Assembly (NCBI GenBank): GCA_003611745.1
Contig: RAYF01000002.1
Coordinates: forward strand, 1-64,000
Source of the DNA: a bacterium D16-36
GTDB taxonomy: Bacteria > Bacillota > Clostridia > Lachnospirales > Lachnospiraceae
Length of the DNA: 64,000 nt
Reading direction: 5' to 3'
How positions within the stretch are numbered: the first letter of the stretch is position 1; every line of letters begins with the position of its first letter. The position numbers were made by a program, and so were the translations under genes. The notes beneath the pieces are model-generated. The model made no database searches. It had not been told where the DNA came from and saw nothing but the letters and a program-made list of their open reading frames with translations. Shown here one piece after another: positions 1 to 8,483 of the stretch.

Positions 1-38
1 CGAACTTTCCTAATATATAAAAAAGTGGGGGATGGAAT

Positions 39-860
39 ATGGGAAAAGAGGAGATATATTTTTATAAAAGTAAAATTAGGTATTTTATGCCGTTATTTGC
101 CTTATGTGTTTCATTAGTGATTTTTTCCGGCTGTTCTAAGGGAGAGAAGGAGAGTACCAAAGCTAAGGATGGCGGGAAACAGGCTGGCCCAAAAACGGAA
201 AAGGCAGTTGGAGGGGGAGATAAGCAAACGCTGCAGGATGAAGATATGGTTTCCTCTCCGATTGATTTTGAACAATTAGATACAATAAGCAAAGAAGAAA
301 ATGGAATTTCATATTATAATTTTCATTCGACAAAAGAGATGCCTTTACCACTTAACGAATGGGCAAAGTTAGATATTGTATCAAAGAAGGGCGCCATTGT
401 TCCGGCATATATCCGCTTTACCAGTGTTACAAGGGATATAGATAAGTTAGAGAAGCATATGGATCAGTATTTTAAAGTAAGCGGTATAAAATCAACATTT
501 AGTCCGCAGCCTGAAATCTCCAGTGATGAATACGTGCTAATGAAATATGATGTCCTTGTTGGAAAAGATGCTTCTTTGGAGAAGGGGGATTCTGTACCGC
601 TATTGTCTGTCAGATTTCCGTTACAATTATATTCGACTATGAGAAGCGGGGAGTTTGGGGATGGAACGGCACAGGAAAGAGAAAATTTTGTAAGGGATGT
701 TTCTGTTCTTAATGCGGATACGCTTTTGGATGCCGGTACTGTGGTGGAAAAAGCTGTGTTGTGCAGTGTGCCAAAAAACTATACAGCATATGGAATAACG
801 GTTCCCTATGTGAATGCAGGGGGGACTACACAGTCTTTGTGCTTTAAACTGGAATATTAA
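39..860 (+). CDS. Predicted lipoprotein of unknown function
   Basis: A 273-residue protein with a basic N-terminus, a hydrophobic stretch (about residues 17-31) and a lipobox ending in Cys32 (IFSGC), so it is probably exported and lipid-anchored on the outer face of the membrane. A Lys/Glu/Gly-rich, low-complexity linker follows (about 33-65), then a folded domain with no motif I recognise. A purine-rich site (GTGGGGGATGG) lies just before the ATG. The next gene is convergent and a hairpin separates them, so it ends its own transcript. The upstream neighbour lies outside the window. No function is assigned. Confidence 0.8.
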   Translation: MGKEEIYFYKSKIRYFMPLFALCVSLVIFSGCSKGEKESTKAKDGGKQAGPKTEKAVGGGDKQTLQDEDMVSSPIDFEQLDTISKEENGISYYNFHSTKEMPLPLNEWAKLDIVSKKGAIVPAYIRFTSVTRDIDKLEKHMDQYFKVSGIKSTFSPQPEISSDEYVLMKYDVLVGKDASLEKGDSVPLLSVRFPLQLYSTMRSGEFGDGTAQERENFVRDVSVLNADTLLDAGTVVEKAVLCSVPKNYTAYGITVPYVNAGGTTQSLCFKLEY

Positions 861-894
861 GTCTTCGCTTTGTCGTTGTGTATGCGGGAATAAA

Positions 895-938
895 AGTGCA
901 GCTTCTAAACAATTAGCAGTTGGAAGCTGCACTTATTC
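895..938. terminator. Bidirectional terminator between convergent genes
   Basis: An 11-bp perfect stem (AGTGCAGCTTC at 895-905, GAAGCTGCACT at 923-933) with a 17-nt loop, followed by a T-rich stretch. It sits between the lipoprotein gene and the oppositely oriented HAD gene and could end both transcripts. Confidence 0.75.
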
Positions 939-1604
939 TTATTTTAAAAGTTCTGTATCATATGCCTCTAATAAATTTCCAACAGCAATAACACCCTCCG
1001 GGACTTCCCTGCCGCTTCGGTTTACCCATATTGTATTTATTCCGGCAGATGAAGCCCCTGCCACATCACTGCCCAAAGAATCCCCGATATGTACAACCTG
1101 TCCGGCGGGCAGTCCGACGCCCGTCAATGCAAATTCAAATAATTCCTTTCTTGGCTTATATGACCTTGCGTCTTCGCTTGTAAATACCCCCATCGGTTTT
1201 AACCCATGAAATTCTATTGCTTTTAAAATATCATCCCTATCAATATTAGATACGATATAAATTGGCACCGGACAAATATCAAAAAAACGTTTGGATTCGT
1301 CAAAAATGGGCGGTTTTATCCAATGGTCAAACATCAGGTTGCTTAAGGACCAGACATTAGCAGATGAATGAAAATATTGTATTGTTTTACTTAATGACTG
1401 ATATTCTAATTCTCTCTGCGTTTTAAAATGATTACTGTAAGCGGAAATAAATGATGTCTGAAATTCATTCCACCAATAGGAGGCGATTTCTGATTTATCC
1501 TTTGCTTTTCCTGTTTCAAGTATTTCTTGTGTTACCTTGCTGATTATTTCTCCGTCTTCATATACAACTGTCCCATAAAAATCCAAAAAAACTGCTTTTA
1601 CCAT
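939..1604 (-). CDS. HAD-superfamily hydrolase (DxYGT type)
   Basis: A 221-residue phosphatase/dehalogenase-like protein. Motif I is DFYGT (nucleophile Asp8), with Tyr where phosphatases usually carry the second Asp; this is the haloacid-dehalogenase style of motif I. A Lys-containing YKPRKE segment and a C-terminal HIGDSLGSD motif (metal-binding acids) complete the HAD signature. I chose the internal ATG because GGAG lies just upstream and the HAD fold begins there; a longer in-frame start exists at 1649. It is the last gene of a minus-strand operon behind a variant carbamoyltransferase. The substrate is unknown; a role in the same small-molecule pathway is inference. Confidence 0.85.
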   Translation of the reverse strand: MVKAVFLDFYGTVVYEDGEIISKVTQEILETGKAKDKSEIASYWWNEFQTSFISAYSNHFKTQRELEYQSLSKTIQYFHSSANVWSLSNLMFDHWIKPPIFDESKRFFDICPVPIYIVSNIDRDDILKAIEFHGLKPMGVFTSEDARSYKPRKELFEFALTGVGLPAGQVVHIGDSLGSDVAGASSAGINTIWVNRSGREVPEGVIAVGNLLEAYDTELLK

Positions 1605-1690
1605 CTTTTCTCCAACCTTTCCGTTTTTTATATATTCCCGCATGCGCAACAGCCCTAAACTGCAATAAATCTGCCGATAATTTGTTTATG

Positions 1691-2518
1691 CTACATCATG
1701 CACCATATCATAATAGCTTGTTGAATCCTCAATAGATTCTTTTTAAATTCATACCCAACGAAATATTTTGACTGTATTGCATCGTCAGAAACTTCTTCTC
1801 CGCGGTAAAATGGCGGGCAGGGATTTAATATGGCATTTTGGTTAGCCATATCCATTATTTCTTTTGTTATCTGGCAATCTTTAAAATCATTTAACTCTTC
1901 GCCTGAAAGGGAATCTGTGCAAATAATATCTTTTCCCCTGACTGCGGTATTTATATTATGGTATACGTTTACGCCATCCATTTCATAACCAATGCCGCAG
2001 CATTGTGACAGTGCAAATCCCATTACGTTGGACGCCTCTTTCCAAGTCAGGCCAATGTTTCCATTTTTTCCGCAAAACAAATAGTTATCGCTGATAAAGT
2101 TATCCCTTATTTTTGAAAGCGAATACATATCTGATAAAATTTCACATGGATGATTTATATCAGACATCGCATTAATAACAGGGACTTCCGAATACTTAGC
2201 AAATTCTTCAATTAACTGTATGTTTTTGTGCCGGATAATTATAATGTCCGCCCAATTGTTTAAATAACCGCAGACATCTTTTAAATCTTCTTTCTTATCC
2301 AGTGCGTCACTTGGAAATAGCACAGGTTGGCCGCCTAATAAATAAATCCCTTTTTCGAAAGTTATCCGTGTGCTGATGCTGGAAGGAGGGAAAAAAAGAA
2401 CGGCAGTTTTTTCATTAAGAAAGTTTCTGTATTTTCCTATGTTGAGTTTATCTGCAATATTGAATATATCGTATACGTCATGTGATTGCAAATCAATTAA
2501 TCTAGTCAAATTTTTCAT
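1691..2518 (-). CDS. Aspartate/ornithine carbamoyltransferase-like protein with altered active site
   Basis: A 275-residue member of the ATCase/OTCase fold, shorter than the usual 300-330. The N-terminal carbamoyl-phosphate loop reads SSISTRITFEKG where normal enzymes have SSTRTRxSFE, so the Thr and first Arg of the STRTR motif are Ile and Ser. The HPCEILSD segment corresponds to HPTQ..AD. A late NPCPPFYRGEEV segment corresponds to the HCLP...GEEV loop of OTCases. No other arginine or pyrimidine gene is nearby, so a housekeeping role is unlikely. Its ATG overlaps the stop of an upstream 54-codon ORF (ATGA), which suggests translational coupling. The reaction is not assigned. Confidence 0.8.
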   Translation of the reverse strand: MKNLTRLIDLQSHDVYDIFNIADKLNIGKYRNFLNEKTAVLFFPPSSISTRITFEKGIYLLGGQPVLFPSDALDKKEDLKDVCGYLNNWADIIIIRHKNIQLIEEFAKYSEVPVINAMSDINHPCEILSDMYSLSKIRDNFISDNYLFCGKNGNIGLTWKEASNVMGFALSQCCGIGYEMDGVNVYHNINTAVRGKDIICTDSLSGEELNDFKDCQITKEIMDMANQNAILNPCPPFYRGEEVSDDAIQSKYFVGYEFKKNLLRIQQAIMIWCMM

Positions 2519-2679
2519 TTAGAATCCCCTCGTTCCGAAATCATGTTTCTTCCCTCTGAAATAATATTGCCCGTCTCGTCTGTAATGACAGCAGTGATAG
2601 TTTTACTTCCTTCGCGTAATGATATCCATTCCAGTTCAAAATTTTTTTTCCATTGGATTGGCAAGTTACCATATTTCAT
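2515..2679 (-). CDS. 54-residue ORF resembling the N-terminus of a nucleoside deaminase (truncated)
   Basis: This small ORF starts at an ATG preceded by GAAGGAG (2692-2698, 12 nt spacing) and stops inside the start codon of the carbamoyltransferase gene (ATGA). The middle reads like the first strands of a CMP/dCMP-type or nucleoside deaminase: FELEWISLREGS, then a TAVITDETGN turn and an IISEGRN strand. It ends before the zinc-binding HAE and PCxxC motifs, so it cannot be a working deaminase alone. A good promoter lies directly upstream, so it is probably transcribed. It may be a remnant now serving as a translated leader. The family call is by eye. Confidence 0.55.
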   Translation of the reverse strand: MKYGNLPIQWKKNFELEWISLREGSKTITAVITDETGNIISEGRNMISERGDSK

Positions 2680-2713
2680 AAAATTAATCGGCTCCTTCGT
2701 TTAAGATATGCTA

Positions 2714-2742
2714 ATTATACCAGATTCGGCAGTCTTTTCCAA
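2714..2742 (-). promoter_or_regulatory. Sigma-A type promoter for the minus-strand operon
   Basis: Read on the minus strand: TTGGAA (2737-2742), a 17-nt spacer, TATAAT (2714-2719). Transcription would start near 2707, about 28 nt before the 54-codon ORF. Confidence 0.65.
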
Positions 2743-2784
2743 TTGTTTCAAAAATTGATTTCTGCGGCCAAAAGTATCCAGTTG

Positions 2785-2813
2785 TTGTGTTTCTGCCAAA
2801 ATTCGTATATAAT
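2785..2813 (+). promoter_or_regulatory. Sigma-A type promoter upstream of the DegV gene
   Basis: TTGTGT (2785-2790), a 17-nt spacer and a consensus TATAAT (2808-2813). The -35 is weak but the -10 and spacing are ideal. It diverges from the minus-strand promoter and leaves a leader of about 115 nt before DegV. Confidence 0.5.
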
Positions 2814-2933
2814 ATTTCAATGTATGAAAATACCCCGAGGTGAAAAGAATAAAAAAGAATATTAAAAAAAGAAATCACACACCCAATGCCTGCGCGCTGC
2901 TTGCATGGGGATTGATGGGAGAGCAGCGCAGAA

Positions 2934-3806
2934 ATGAGGGCTATGGATAAGATTAGTATTATGACGGACAGCAACAGCGGAATTACGCAGAAGGAAGCGG
3001 AAGCTTTGGGAATCCGGGTGTTGCCGATGCCATTTCTGATTGATGGCGAAACATATTTTGAAGACATTAATTTCACACAGGAGGAATTCTATGGGAGATT
3101 GTCTCAGGATGTAGATATCTCCACTTCACAGCCGGCACCGGAAGCAGTGATGGATGCATGGGATGAACTGCTGCAGGAATCGGAAGGTGTTGTCTATATT
3201 CCAATGTCAAGCGGTTTATCCGGTTCCTGCCAGACTGCTAAAATGCTTGCTGAGGATTATGGCGGAAAGGTGCAGGTGGTTGACAACCAGCGCATTTCTG
3301 TAACCCAGAGGCAGTCGGTCCTGGATGCAATGGCTTTGGCGGGGAGAGGGATGACTGCAGAAGAGATTAAGGAATATCTGGAAAGGGTTAAGTTTGAGTC
3401 CAGTATCTATATCATGTTAGATACCCTGAAATATTTGAGAAAGGGCGGCAGGATTACCCCTGCTGCGGCTGCACTGGGGCAGGCGCTCCGGTTAAAGCCC
3501 GTGCTGCAGATTCAGGGGGATAAGCTGGATGCGTTTTCGATTGCCCGTACAAAGAAACAGGGGATCAGTAAGATGGTTTCGGCGATGGAGCATGATATTG
3601 CCAGCCGTTTTGGGGGCATGGAAAATATCGGTAACATTCATCTGGAAGTTGCCCACACAAATAATGAGGAGGCTGCTGTAAAGTTTGCAGCGGAAATCAA
3701 AGAGAAGTTTGGCGTGGATGAGGTAGTGGTTGCGCCGCTTTCGCTGAGTGTTTCCTGCCATATCGGCGCCGGTTCGCTGGCAATTGCTTGTTCGGTGGCG
3801 GTTTAG
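2934..3806 (+). CDS. DegV family fatty-acid-binding protein
   Basis: A 290-residue DegV/FakB-type protein. It has the N-terminal IMTDSNSGI segment, the central PMSSGLSGSCQTA motif that contacts the bound lipid carboxylate, a DTLKYLRKGGRI segment and a typical C-terminus with a VSCHIGAGSL motif. In this family FakB proteins present fatty acids to the kinase FakA; no fakA homologue is visible here, so substrate use is inferred from family only. An ATG three codons downstream (2943) is an alternative start; the chosen one has GGGAGAG about 10 nt upstream. Confidence 0.9.
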   Translation: MRAMDKISIMTDSNSGITQKEAEALGIRVLPMPFLIDGETYFEDINFTQEEFYGRLSQDVDISTSQPAPEAVMDAWDELLQESEGVVYIPMSSGLSGSCQTAKMLAEDYGGKVQVVDNQRISVTQRQSVLDAMALAGRGMTAEEIKEYLERVKFESSIYIMLDTLKYLRKGGRITPAAAALGQALRLKPVLQIQGDKLDAFSIARTKKQGISKMVSAMEHDIASRFGGMENIGNIHLEVAHTNNEEAAVKFAAEIKEKFGVDEVVVAPLSLSVSCHIGAGSLAIACSVAV

Positions 3807-3932
3807 GTTTGGGAGGGTTTTGCCAGTAGAAACACGCCCTAAGGAAGCGCTTGAATCAGTGTTTCCTTGATAATAAGAATGCAGGGATGTTGACTTGTAA
3901 AGGAAGCGGTTGTTTTAGAAGAAAGGAATAAA

Positions 3933-3962
3933 GAACTGCAGGGAACAGGTTTCCGGCAGTTC
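3933..3962 (+). repeat. Short hairpin upstream of proA (GAACTGC/GCAGTTC)
   Basis: GAACTGC (3933-3939) pairs with GCAGTTC (3956-3962), with further pairing of GGGAA and TTTCC inside. It lies 14 nt before the proA start. The outer arm resembles other AACTGT/ACAGTTCC hairpins found at gene junctions in this window. Whether it regulates proA cannot be told. Confidence 0.4.
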
Positions 3963-3976
3963 CGAAAGAAAAGAGT

Positions 3977-5224
3977 ATGGGTTATATAGATGAATTAGGG
4001 CAGAAGGCAGTACAGGCAAAGAGAAGGATTGCGTCTGCATCTACAGGTGAGAAAAATGCTGTTTTGATAAAGATAGCGCAGATATTAAGGGAAAATACAG
4101 ATTTTATTTTGGAAGAAAATGAAAAGGATATTGCAGATGCAAGGCAGAATGGGATAACAGAAACGATGGTTGACAGGCTTCGCTTGACAGAAGAGAGGAT
4201 AGAGGGCATTGCGGATGCCTGCCTTCAGCTGGTAAATCTGGAAGATCCCGTCGGGGAGGTTCTGGAGGGTTCCGTGCGTCCGAATGGAATGAGGATTACA
4301 AAGGTAAGGGTGCCGCTCGGCGTGGCAGGCATTATATATGAATCCCGTCCGAATGTTACAGTAGATGCAGCGGCATTATGTATTAAAAGTGGAAATGCAG
4401 CAGTTTTGCGCGGCGGCAAAGAGGCAATTCATTCTAACAAAGTATTGATGGGGCTTATGCAGCAGGCATTGAGGGAATGCGGCTTTGCAGGCGAAACTGT
4501 CCAGCTCGTGGAAGATACTTCCAGAGAGGTTGCAACGGAGATGATGCGGGCAAATGAATATATTGATGTGCTGATTCCGCGCGGCGGCGCAGGGCTGATT
4601 CAGGCAATTGTAAAAAATGCGACTGTTCCGGTGATTGAAACGGGAACGGGGAATTGTCATTTGTATGTAGACGAGACAGCAGATTTAGCCATGGCAGTTT
4701 CTATTGCTGACAATGGAAAGACACAGCGGCCAAGCGTCTGCAATGCGCTTGAGACGTGTCTTGTACACAGCAGTATAGCGAAGAAATTTTTGCCGGAGCT
4801 TGCGAAGGCATTTGAGGCCCATCAGGTAGAAATACGCGGCTGTGAAAGGACAAAGGAGATTCTTGGCGAGAGTGTAGTGCTGGCAGCGGAGGAGGATTAT
4901 GCAACAGAATTTTTGGACTATATTATGTCTATTAAGGTAGTTGATTCTATAGACGAGGCGATTGAGCATATCCGAAAATATTCTACAGGCCATTCTGAGT
5001 GTATTGTGACAAATGATTATAATCATGCAGAGCAGTTCCAGAAGGAAGTCGACTCAGCATGCGTCTATGTAAACTGCTCTACCCGCTTTACGGACGGCGG
5101 TGAGTTTGGGCTTGGGGCGGAGATTGGCATCTCTACCCAGAAGCTGCATGTCCGGGGGCCGATGGGCTTAAAGGAACTAACAACACAAAAGTATTTGATT
5201 AATGGAACCGGGCAGATCCGGTAA
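3977..5224 (+). CDS. proA: Gamma-glutamyl phosphate reductase
   Basis: A 415-residue cytoplasmic aldehyde dehydrogenase-fold enzyme that reduces gamma-glutamyl phosphate with NADPH to glutamate semialdehyde, the second step of proline synthesis. The catalytic cysteine is Cys255 in the RPSVCNALET motif. VPLGVAGIIYESRPN and the late GLGAEIGISTQKLHVRGP segments are characteristic. Length matches the family. No glutamate 5-kinase gene (proB) lies in the window, so the pair is split or proB is further away. The end overlaps the extended reading frame of hydF but not its likely start. Confidence 0.96.
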   Translation: MGYIDELGQKAVQAKRRIASASTGEKNAVLIKIAQILRENTDFILEENEKDIADARQNGITETMVDRLRLTEERIEGIADACLQLVNLEDPVGEVLEGSVRPNGMRITKVRVPLGVAGIIYESRPNVTVDAAALCIKSGNAAVLRGGKEAIHSNKVLMGLMQQALRECGFAGETVQLVEDTSREVATEMMRANEYIDVLIPRGGAGLIQAIVKNATVPVIETGTGNCHLYVDETADLAMAVSIADNGKTQRPSVCNALETCLVHSSIAKKFLPELAKAFEAHQVEIRGCERTKEILGESVVLAAEEDYATEFLDYIMSIKVVDSIDEAIEHIRKYSTGHSECIVTNDYNHAEQFQKEVDSACVYVNCSTRFTDGGEFGLGAEIGISTQKLHVRGPMGLKELTTQKYLINGTGQIR

Positions 5225-5240
5225 AGAAAGGATTGCAGTT

Positions 5241-6494
5241 ATGAGTTTACATACAACACTGCAGGGGGACCGCATCCAGATTGCGCTTTTTGGGAAGCGG
5301 AATGCGGGGAAATCCAGTGTCATCAACGCAGTTACAGGCCAGCAGCTTGCAATTGTTTCGGAGGTAAAGGGAACGACGACAGATCCGGTGTCAAAGGCAA
5401 TGGAGCTGCTTCCTCTCGGCCCGTGCATGTTTATTGATACACCAGGCTTAGATGATGAGGGGGAACTGGGGGAGAAACGTGTGGAGAGGGCAATGCAGGT
5501 CTTGAATAGGACGGATATTGCCCTTGTTGTGATAGATATTAATACGGTTGAAGAAGAAGACTTGGAGTCTGTGAGGGGGCTTCCGCCCAAAGAAATGGAG
5601 ATTATCAGCCTGATAGAAGAGAAAAAAATCCCCTATGTGATTGTACTGAATCAGGCAGACCGCATGGAAGATACAGCCTCGGAGGAGATTAGAAACCAGA
5701 TTGCTATGAAAAATGGTACCGTGCCGGCTGTCGTGGTGAGCAGTAAGACAGGAGATGGATTGGAGGAATTGAAGGATACCCTGATCCGTCTGGCTCCCGA
5801 TGCAGATGCGAAGCTTCATATTGTTGGTGATTTGATAGAGGAGGGCGATATAATTCTGCTGGTTGTGCCGGTAGATTCGGCAGCCCCAAAGGGGCGCCTG
5901 ATTATGCCGCAGCAGCAGGTGATACGTGATATACTGGATAACCAGGCAATTGCCATTGTGGTACAGGTACCGCAGCTGCCTAAGGCTTTAGAGGATTTTC
6001 AGGATAGGATTAAGATGGTGATAACAGATTCGCAGGTATTTAAAGAGGTGTCTGCTATTTTGCCGGAGTCTATGCTTCTCACGTCCTTTTCAATCCTTTT
6101 TGCGCGGCACAAGGGGAACCTGCTAAAGCTTGTGGAGGGCGTCAGGACGGTGGACCGCCTGAAAGATGGGGATAGAGTTTTGGTTGCGGAGGGCTGTACG
6201 CACAGGAGGCAGTGTGAAGATATAGGGACGGTGAAGATACCGCGCTGGCTGAAGGAACATACAGGGAAGGATTTGGTGATTGAGACGTGCAGCGGAATGG
6301 AGTTTCCGGCAGACCTGTCCAAATACAGCCTGATTATCCACTGTGGTGGGTGCACGCTTCATGAAAAGGAGATGAAGCACCGTATTTTCCGTGCCGGGCA
6401 GCAGCAGGTTCCGATTGTCAATTATGGGATTTTTATTGCTTATGTGAATGGCATTCTGGAAAGGAGCGTTGAAGTTTTTCCGGATATACGCTAG
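5241..6494 (+). CDS. hydF: [FeFe]-hydrogenase H-cluster maturation GTPase
   Basis: A 417-residue HydF, the scaffold on which the di-iron subcluster of [FeFe] hydrogenase is assembled before transfer to the apo-enzyme. An N-terminal GTPase domain carries the P-loop GKRNAGKS (18-25), a DTPG motif and NQAD. The C-terminal domain has a CTHRRQC segment and a HCGGC motif that provide the iron-sulfur cluster ligands. The internal ATG was chosen because AAAGGA lies ahead and homology begins there. HydE and HydG are not in the window. The stop codon lies inside the CTAG end of a palindromic repeat copy. Confidence 0.95.
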   Translation: MSLHTTLQGDRIQIALFGKRNAGKSSVINAVTGQQLAIVSEVKGTTTDPVSKAMELLPLGPCMFIDTPGLDDEGELGEKRVERAMQVLNRTDIALVVIDINTVEEEDLESVRGLPPKEMEIISLIEEKKIPYVIVLNQADRMEDTASEEIRNQIAMKNGTVPAVVVSSKTGDGLEELKDTLIRLAPDADAKLHIVGDLIEEGDIILLVVPVDSAAPKGRLIMPQQQVIRDILDNQAIAIVVQVPQLPKALEDFQDRIKMVITDSQVFKEVSAILPESMLLTSFSILFARHKGNLLKLVEGVRTVDRLKDGDRVLVAEGCTHRRQCEDIGTVKIPRWLKEHTGKDLVIETCSGMEFPADLSKYSLIIHCGGCTLHEKEMKHRIFRAGQQQVPIVNYGIFIAYVNGILERSVEVFPDIR

Positions 6495-6530
6495 TATAAT
6501 CCGATTTAATCACCAAAAATATAGTTGATT
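6491..6530 (+). repeat. Truncated copy of the CTAG-ended palindromic repeat
   Basis: The left 40 bases match the repeat found complete at 16814-16870 and 25280-25337 (CTAGTATAATCCrATTTAAT, then CACCAAA). The similarity stops near 6530, where the right arm should begin, and a degraded GNAT gene starts eight bases later. The hydF stop codon TAG is part of the repeat's terminal CTAG. Confidence 0.7.
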
Positions 6531-6537
6531 GAGGTGA

Positions 6538-6738
6538 GGTAAAGGGATTTCAGACGGATTAATGGAATTGTTAGAGGGTGCTGCAAGGGATCAGGGATAT
6601 CGTTATCTGATTTTGGAATCTGGTGAACCGCTTGTTGCAGCAATGGCATTATATAGAAAAATCGGATATGCAATCATTTCGAACTATGGTCAATATAAGG
6701 ATATGCCTGATTCCATTTGTATAAAAAAGGAGTTGTAA
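6538..6738 (+). pseudogene. C-terminal fragment of a GNAT acetyltransferase
   Basis: An open frame of 66 codons with no start codon at its head. It reads GKGISDGLMELLE, then GYRYLILESG, then ALYRKIGYAIISNYGQY, which matches the acetyl-CoA loop and last two strands of a GNAT acetyltransferase. The first 80-100 residues are missing and an in-frame stop lies just before the fragment. It is a remnant at the edge of an AT-rich accessory patch. Confidence 0.75.
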
Positions 6739-6767
6739 ATTTACAGTTTTTAGAAGGGATGAGATAA

Positions 6768-7196
6768 TTGCAAAAAATATACGTATGGGAACCTTGGTTT
6801 TTCATGTTCTTTGGGGTGTTTCATTTACATAGGAGATTGATTGACAGAACATCTTATGCTGATTTTTGGATTGGAATATTAGAGAATAAAGGCATGTTTT
6901 ATTTTGTTCTGATGGGTATTTTGGCATTTCTTTGCATATGTGGAATAGTGCTATTTTGTAAGAATATAAAAAATAATTATTGGTGGCGATGGATATACAT
7001 TTTCGGTGGTGGATATTTATTGTTTGATTTATTTGCAATAGCAATCGACTTGAAAGTATGGAATGATTTATTATTGTTTATGTTTGATGTTAATTCTTCG
7101 TACTGGAACATAGTGTGGGGATTCTTTATTTTATTAGGTGCATTTGTGTTTTGTTTGGGTGTGAAATTGTTAAAACAAAGTAAAGTGCAAATTTGA
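6768..7196 (+). CDS. Small integral membrane protein of unknown function
   Basis: A 142-residue protein with about four membrane segments (roughly residues 8-22, 42-66, 75-95 and 113-137) and short charged loops. The likely start is TTG at 6768 with AAGGGA upstream; no ATG gives a better fit. Base composition is AT-rich like its neighbours in the accessory patch. I do not recognise a family. Confidence 0.6.
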   Translation: MQKIYVWEPWFFMFFGVFHLHRRLIDRTSYADFWIGILENKGMFYFVLMGILAFLCICGIVLFCKNIKNNYWWRWIYIFGGGYLLFDLFAIAIDLKVWNDLLLFMFDVNSSYWNIVWGFFILLGAFVFCLGVKLLKQSKVQI

Positions 7197-7239
7197 AATT
7201 TGTTTTTATGAGTTTGAATTAGGACGGAGGAATGTGATT

Positions 7240-7686
7240 TTGATAAAAAAAGCACAGAAAGAAGATTTGGAAGAAATACTTAAATTACAATATTTGGCTT
7301 ATCAAAGTGAAGCTAAACTTTTTGGTAATATGGATATTCCGCCTTTAAAGCAAACGATAGAAGAAGTGTATGATGAATTTCAAAAAGGAGCTATTCTAAA
7401 GGCAGTAGGTGACGGAGGGGTCATTATAGGTTCTGTTAGAGCATTTTGCGATAGCGGAACGGTTTATATTGGTAAATTGATGGTGCATCCATCAAAGCAG
7501 GGACAAGGGATAGGAACGCAGCTTTTACTCGAAATGGAAAAGCAATATCCGAACCAAAGATACGAGTTGTTTACCAGTACTAGGAGTGAAAAGAATATAG
7601 CATTGTATCAGAAACTTGGCTATAAAATTTTTGACGAGGAACAGGTTACAGAGGAATTGAGGTTTGTGTATATGGAGAAAGGATAA
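7240..7686 (+). CDS. GNAT family N-acetyltransferase
   Basis: A protein of about 148 residues with the GNAT fold: an N-terminal IKKAQKEDLEEILKLQ helix region, a GSVRAFCDSGTVYIGKLMVHP strand pair, and the acetyl-CoA loop QGQGIGTQLL. The C-terminal LYQKLGYKIF segment is also typical. GGAGG at 7226-7230 lies 9 nt before the TTG at 7240 but only 3 nt before the GTG at 7234, so I prefer TTG. The acyl acceptor is unknown. The gene stop abuts the truncated methyltransferase. Confidence 0.85.
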   Translation: MIKKAQKEDLEEILKLQYLAYQSEAKLFGNMDIPPLKQTIEEVYDEFQKGAILKAVGDGGVIIGSVRAFCDSGTVYIGKLMVHPSKQGQGIGTQLLLEMEKQYPNQRYELFTSTRSEKNIALYQKLGYKIFDEEQVTEELRFVYMEKG

Positions 7687-8303
7687 AGCTGTGGAAAAGT
7701 GCTGAAATCATAGGAGTGGACTTGTCAAAGGAAATGTTGAAAAAAGCAAAGGAGATTTTGCCGACAGTTACATTTATACAAAGAGATTGCAGTAAACCGC
7801 TTTTCGATATGGGAACATTTGATTTGATATTTTCTAATGCCTTTGTGAAATGGCTGTCAAATCAGGAAGACTTTATATCAAATACGTTTTTCACGTTGAA
7901 TGAAAACGGAATTTTTGCGGCACAGATACCGTTATTTGAGGAAATGTCAGCAAATCAATGTATTATAAAAGCAGAAAAAATATTTGCTGATAAATTTAAA
8001 GGTATCGAAGAAGATAAATACGTTCTACATTCCGCATCAGAATACTATGACATGATAGCAAAATCTACAGATAAAATTGAAATGTGGATAACCGATTATT
8101 GCCATGAGATGGACAATCATGGAAAAATTCTTGAATTTCTAAAGGGAGCAGCATTGCGTCCATATATAGAACGGCTGAATGGGGAAGAGCAGAAATTGTT
8201 TATGGATGGGGTGATGAAGAATTTAGAGATAGAATATCAGTATCAGGCAAATGGAAAGATATTATTTCCGTTTAAGAGACTTTTTTTGGGTGGACAAAAA
8301 TGA
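7686..8303 (+). pseudogene. SAM-dependent methyltransferase lacking its N-terminus
   Basis: The frame resembles trans-aconitate methyltransferase-type enzymes (IIGVDLSKEMLKKA, then FDLIFSNAFVKWL), but homology begins directly after the stop of the preceding GNAT gene with KLWKSAEIIGVD. The glycine-rich SAM loop (motif I) is absent, and about 50 residues are missing. A GTG at 7716 could start a 195-residue product, which would lack cofactor binding. I read it as a 5'-deleted gene whose deletion joined it to the GNAT gene. The remainder looks undamaged. Confidence 0.7.
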
Positions 8304-8409
8304 GTGCTAACAAAGGGAATGATATGGATATTATTTTACAATAGGGAAAACGGTTATATCAATATTTTAAAATAAAGGTTTTCTTTGTTTTGACGAAAAA
8401 TGTAAGTTT

Positions 8410-8437
8410 TTGCTTTCGTGCAGAGAAAATATATGAT
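8410..8437 (+). promoter_or_regulatory. Possible promoter for the CAT-like gene
   Basis: TTGCTT (8410-8415), a 16-nt spacer and TATGAT (8432-8437), about 47 nt before the start codon. Matches are partial. Confidence 0.35.
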
Positions 8438-8483
8438 AAAATGAGTAAGGACTTAGAAAGTAAGGATTTGGAGGGTTAACTTT

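Noticed and set aside
2820-2933. Possible riboswitch or leader peptide before the DegV gene
   Set aside because: A 13-codon ORF and A-rich leader are present, but there is no conserved aptamer motif or terminator.
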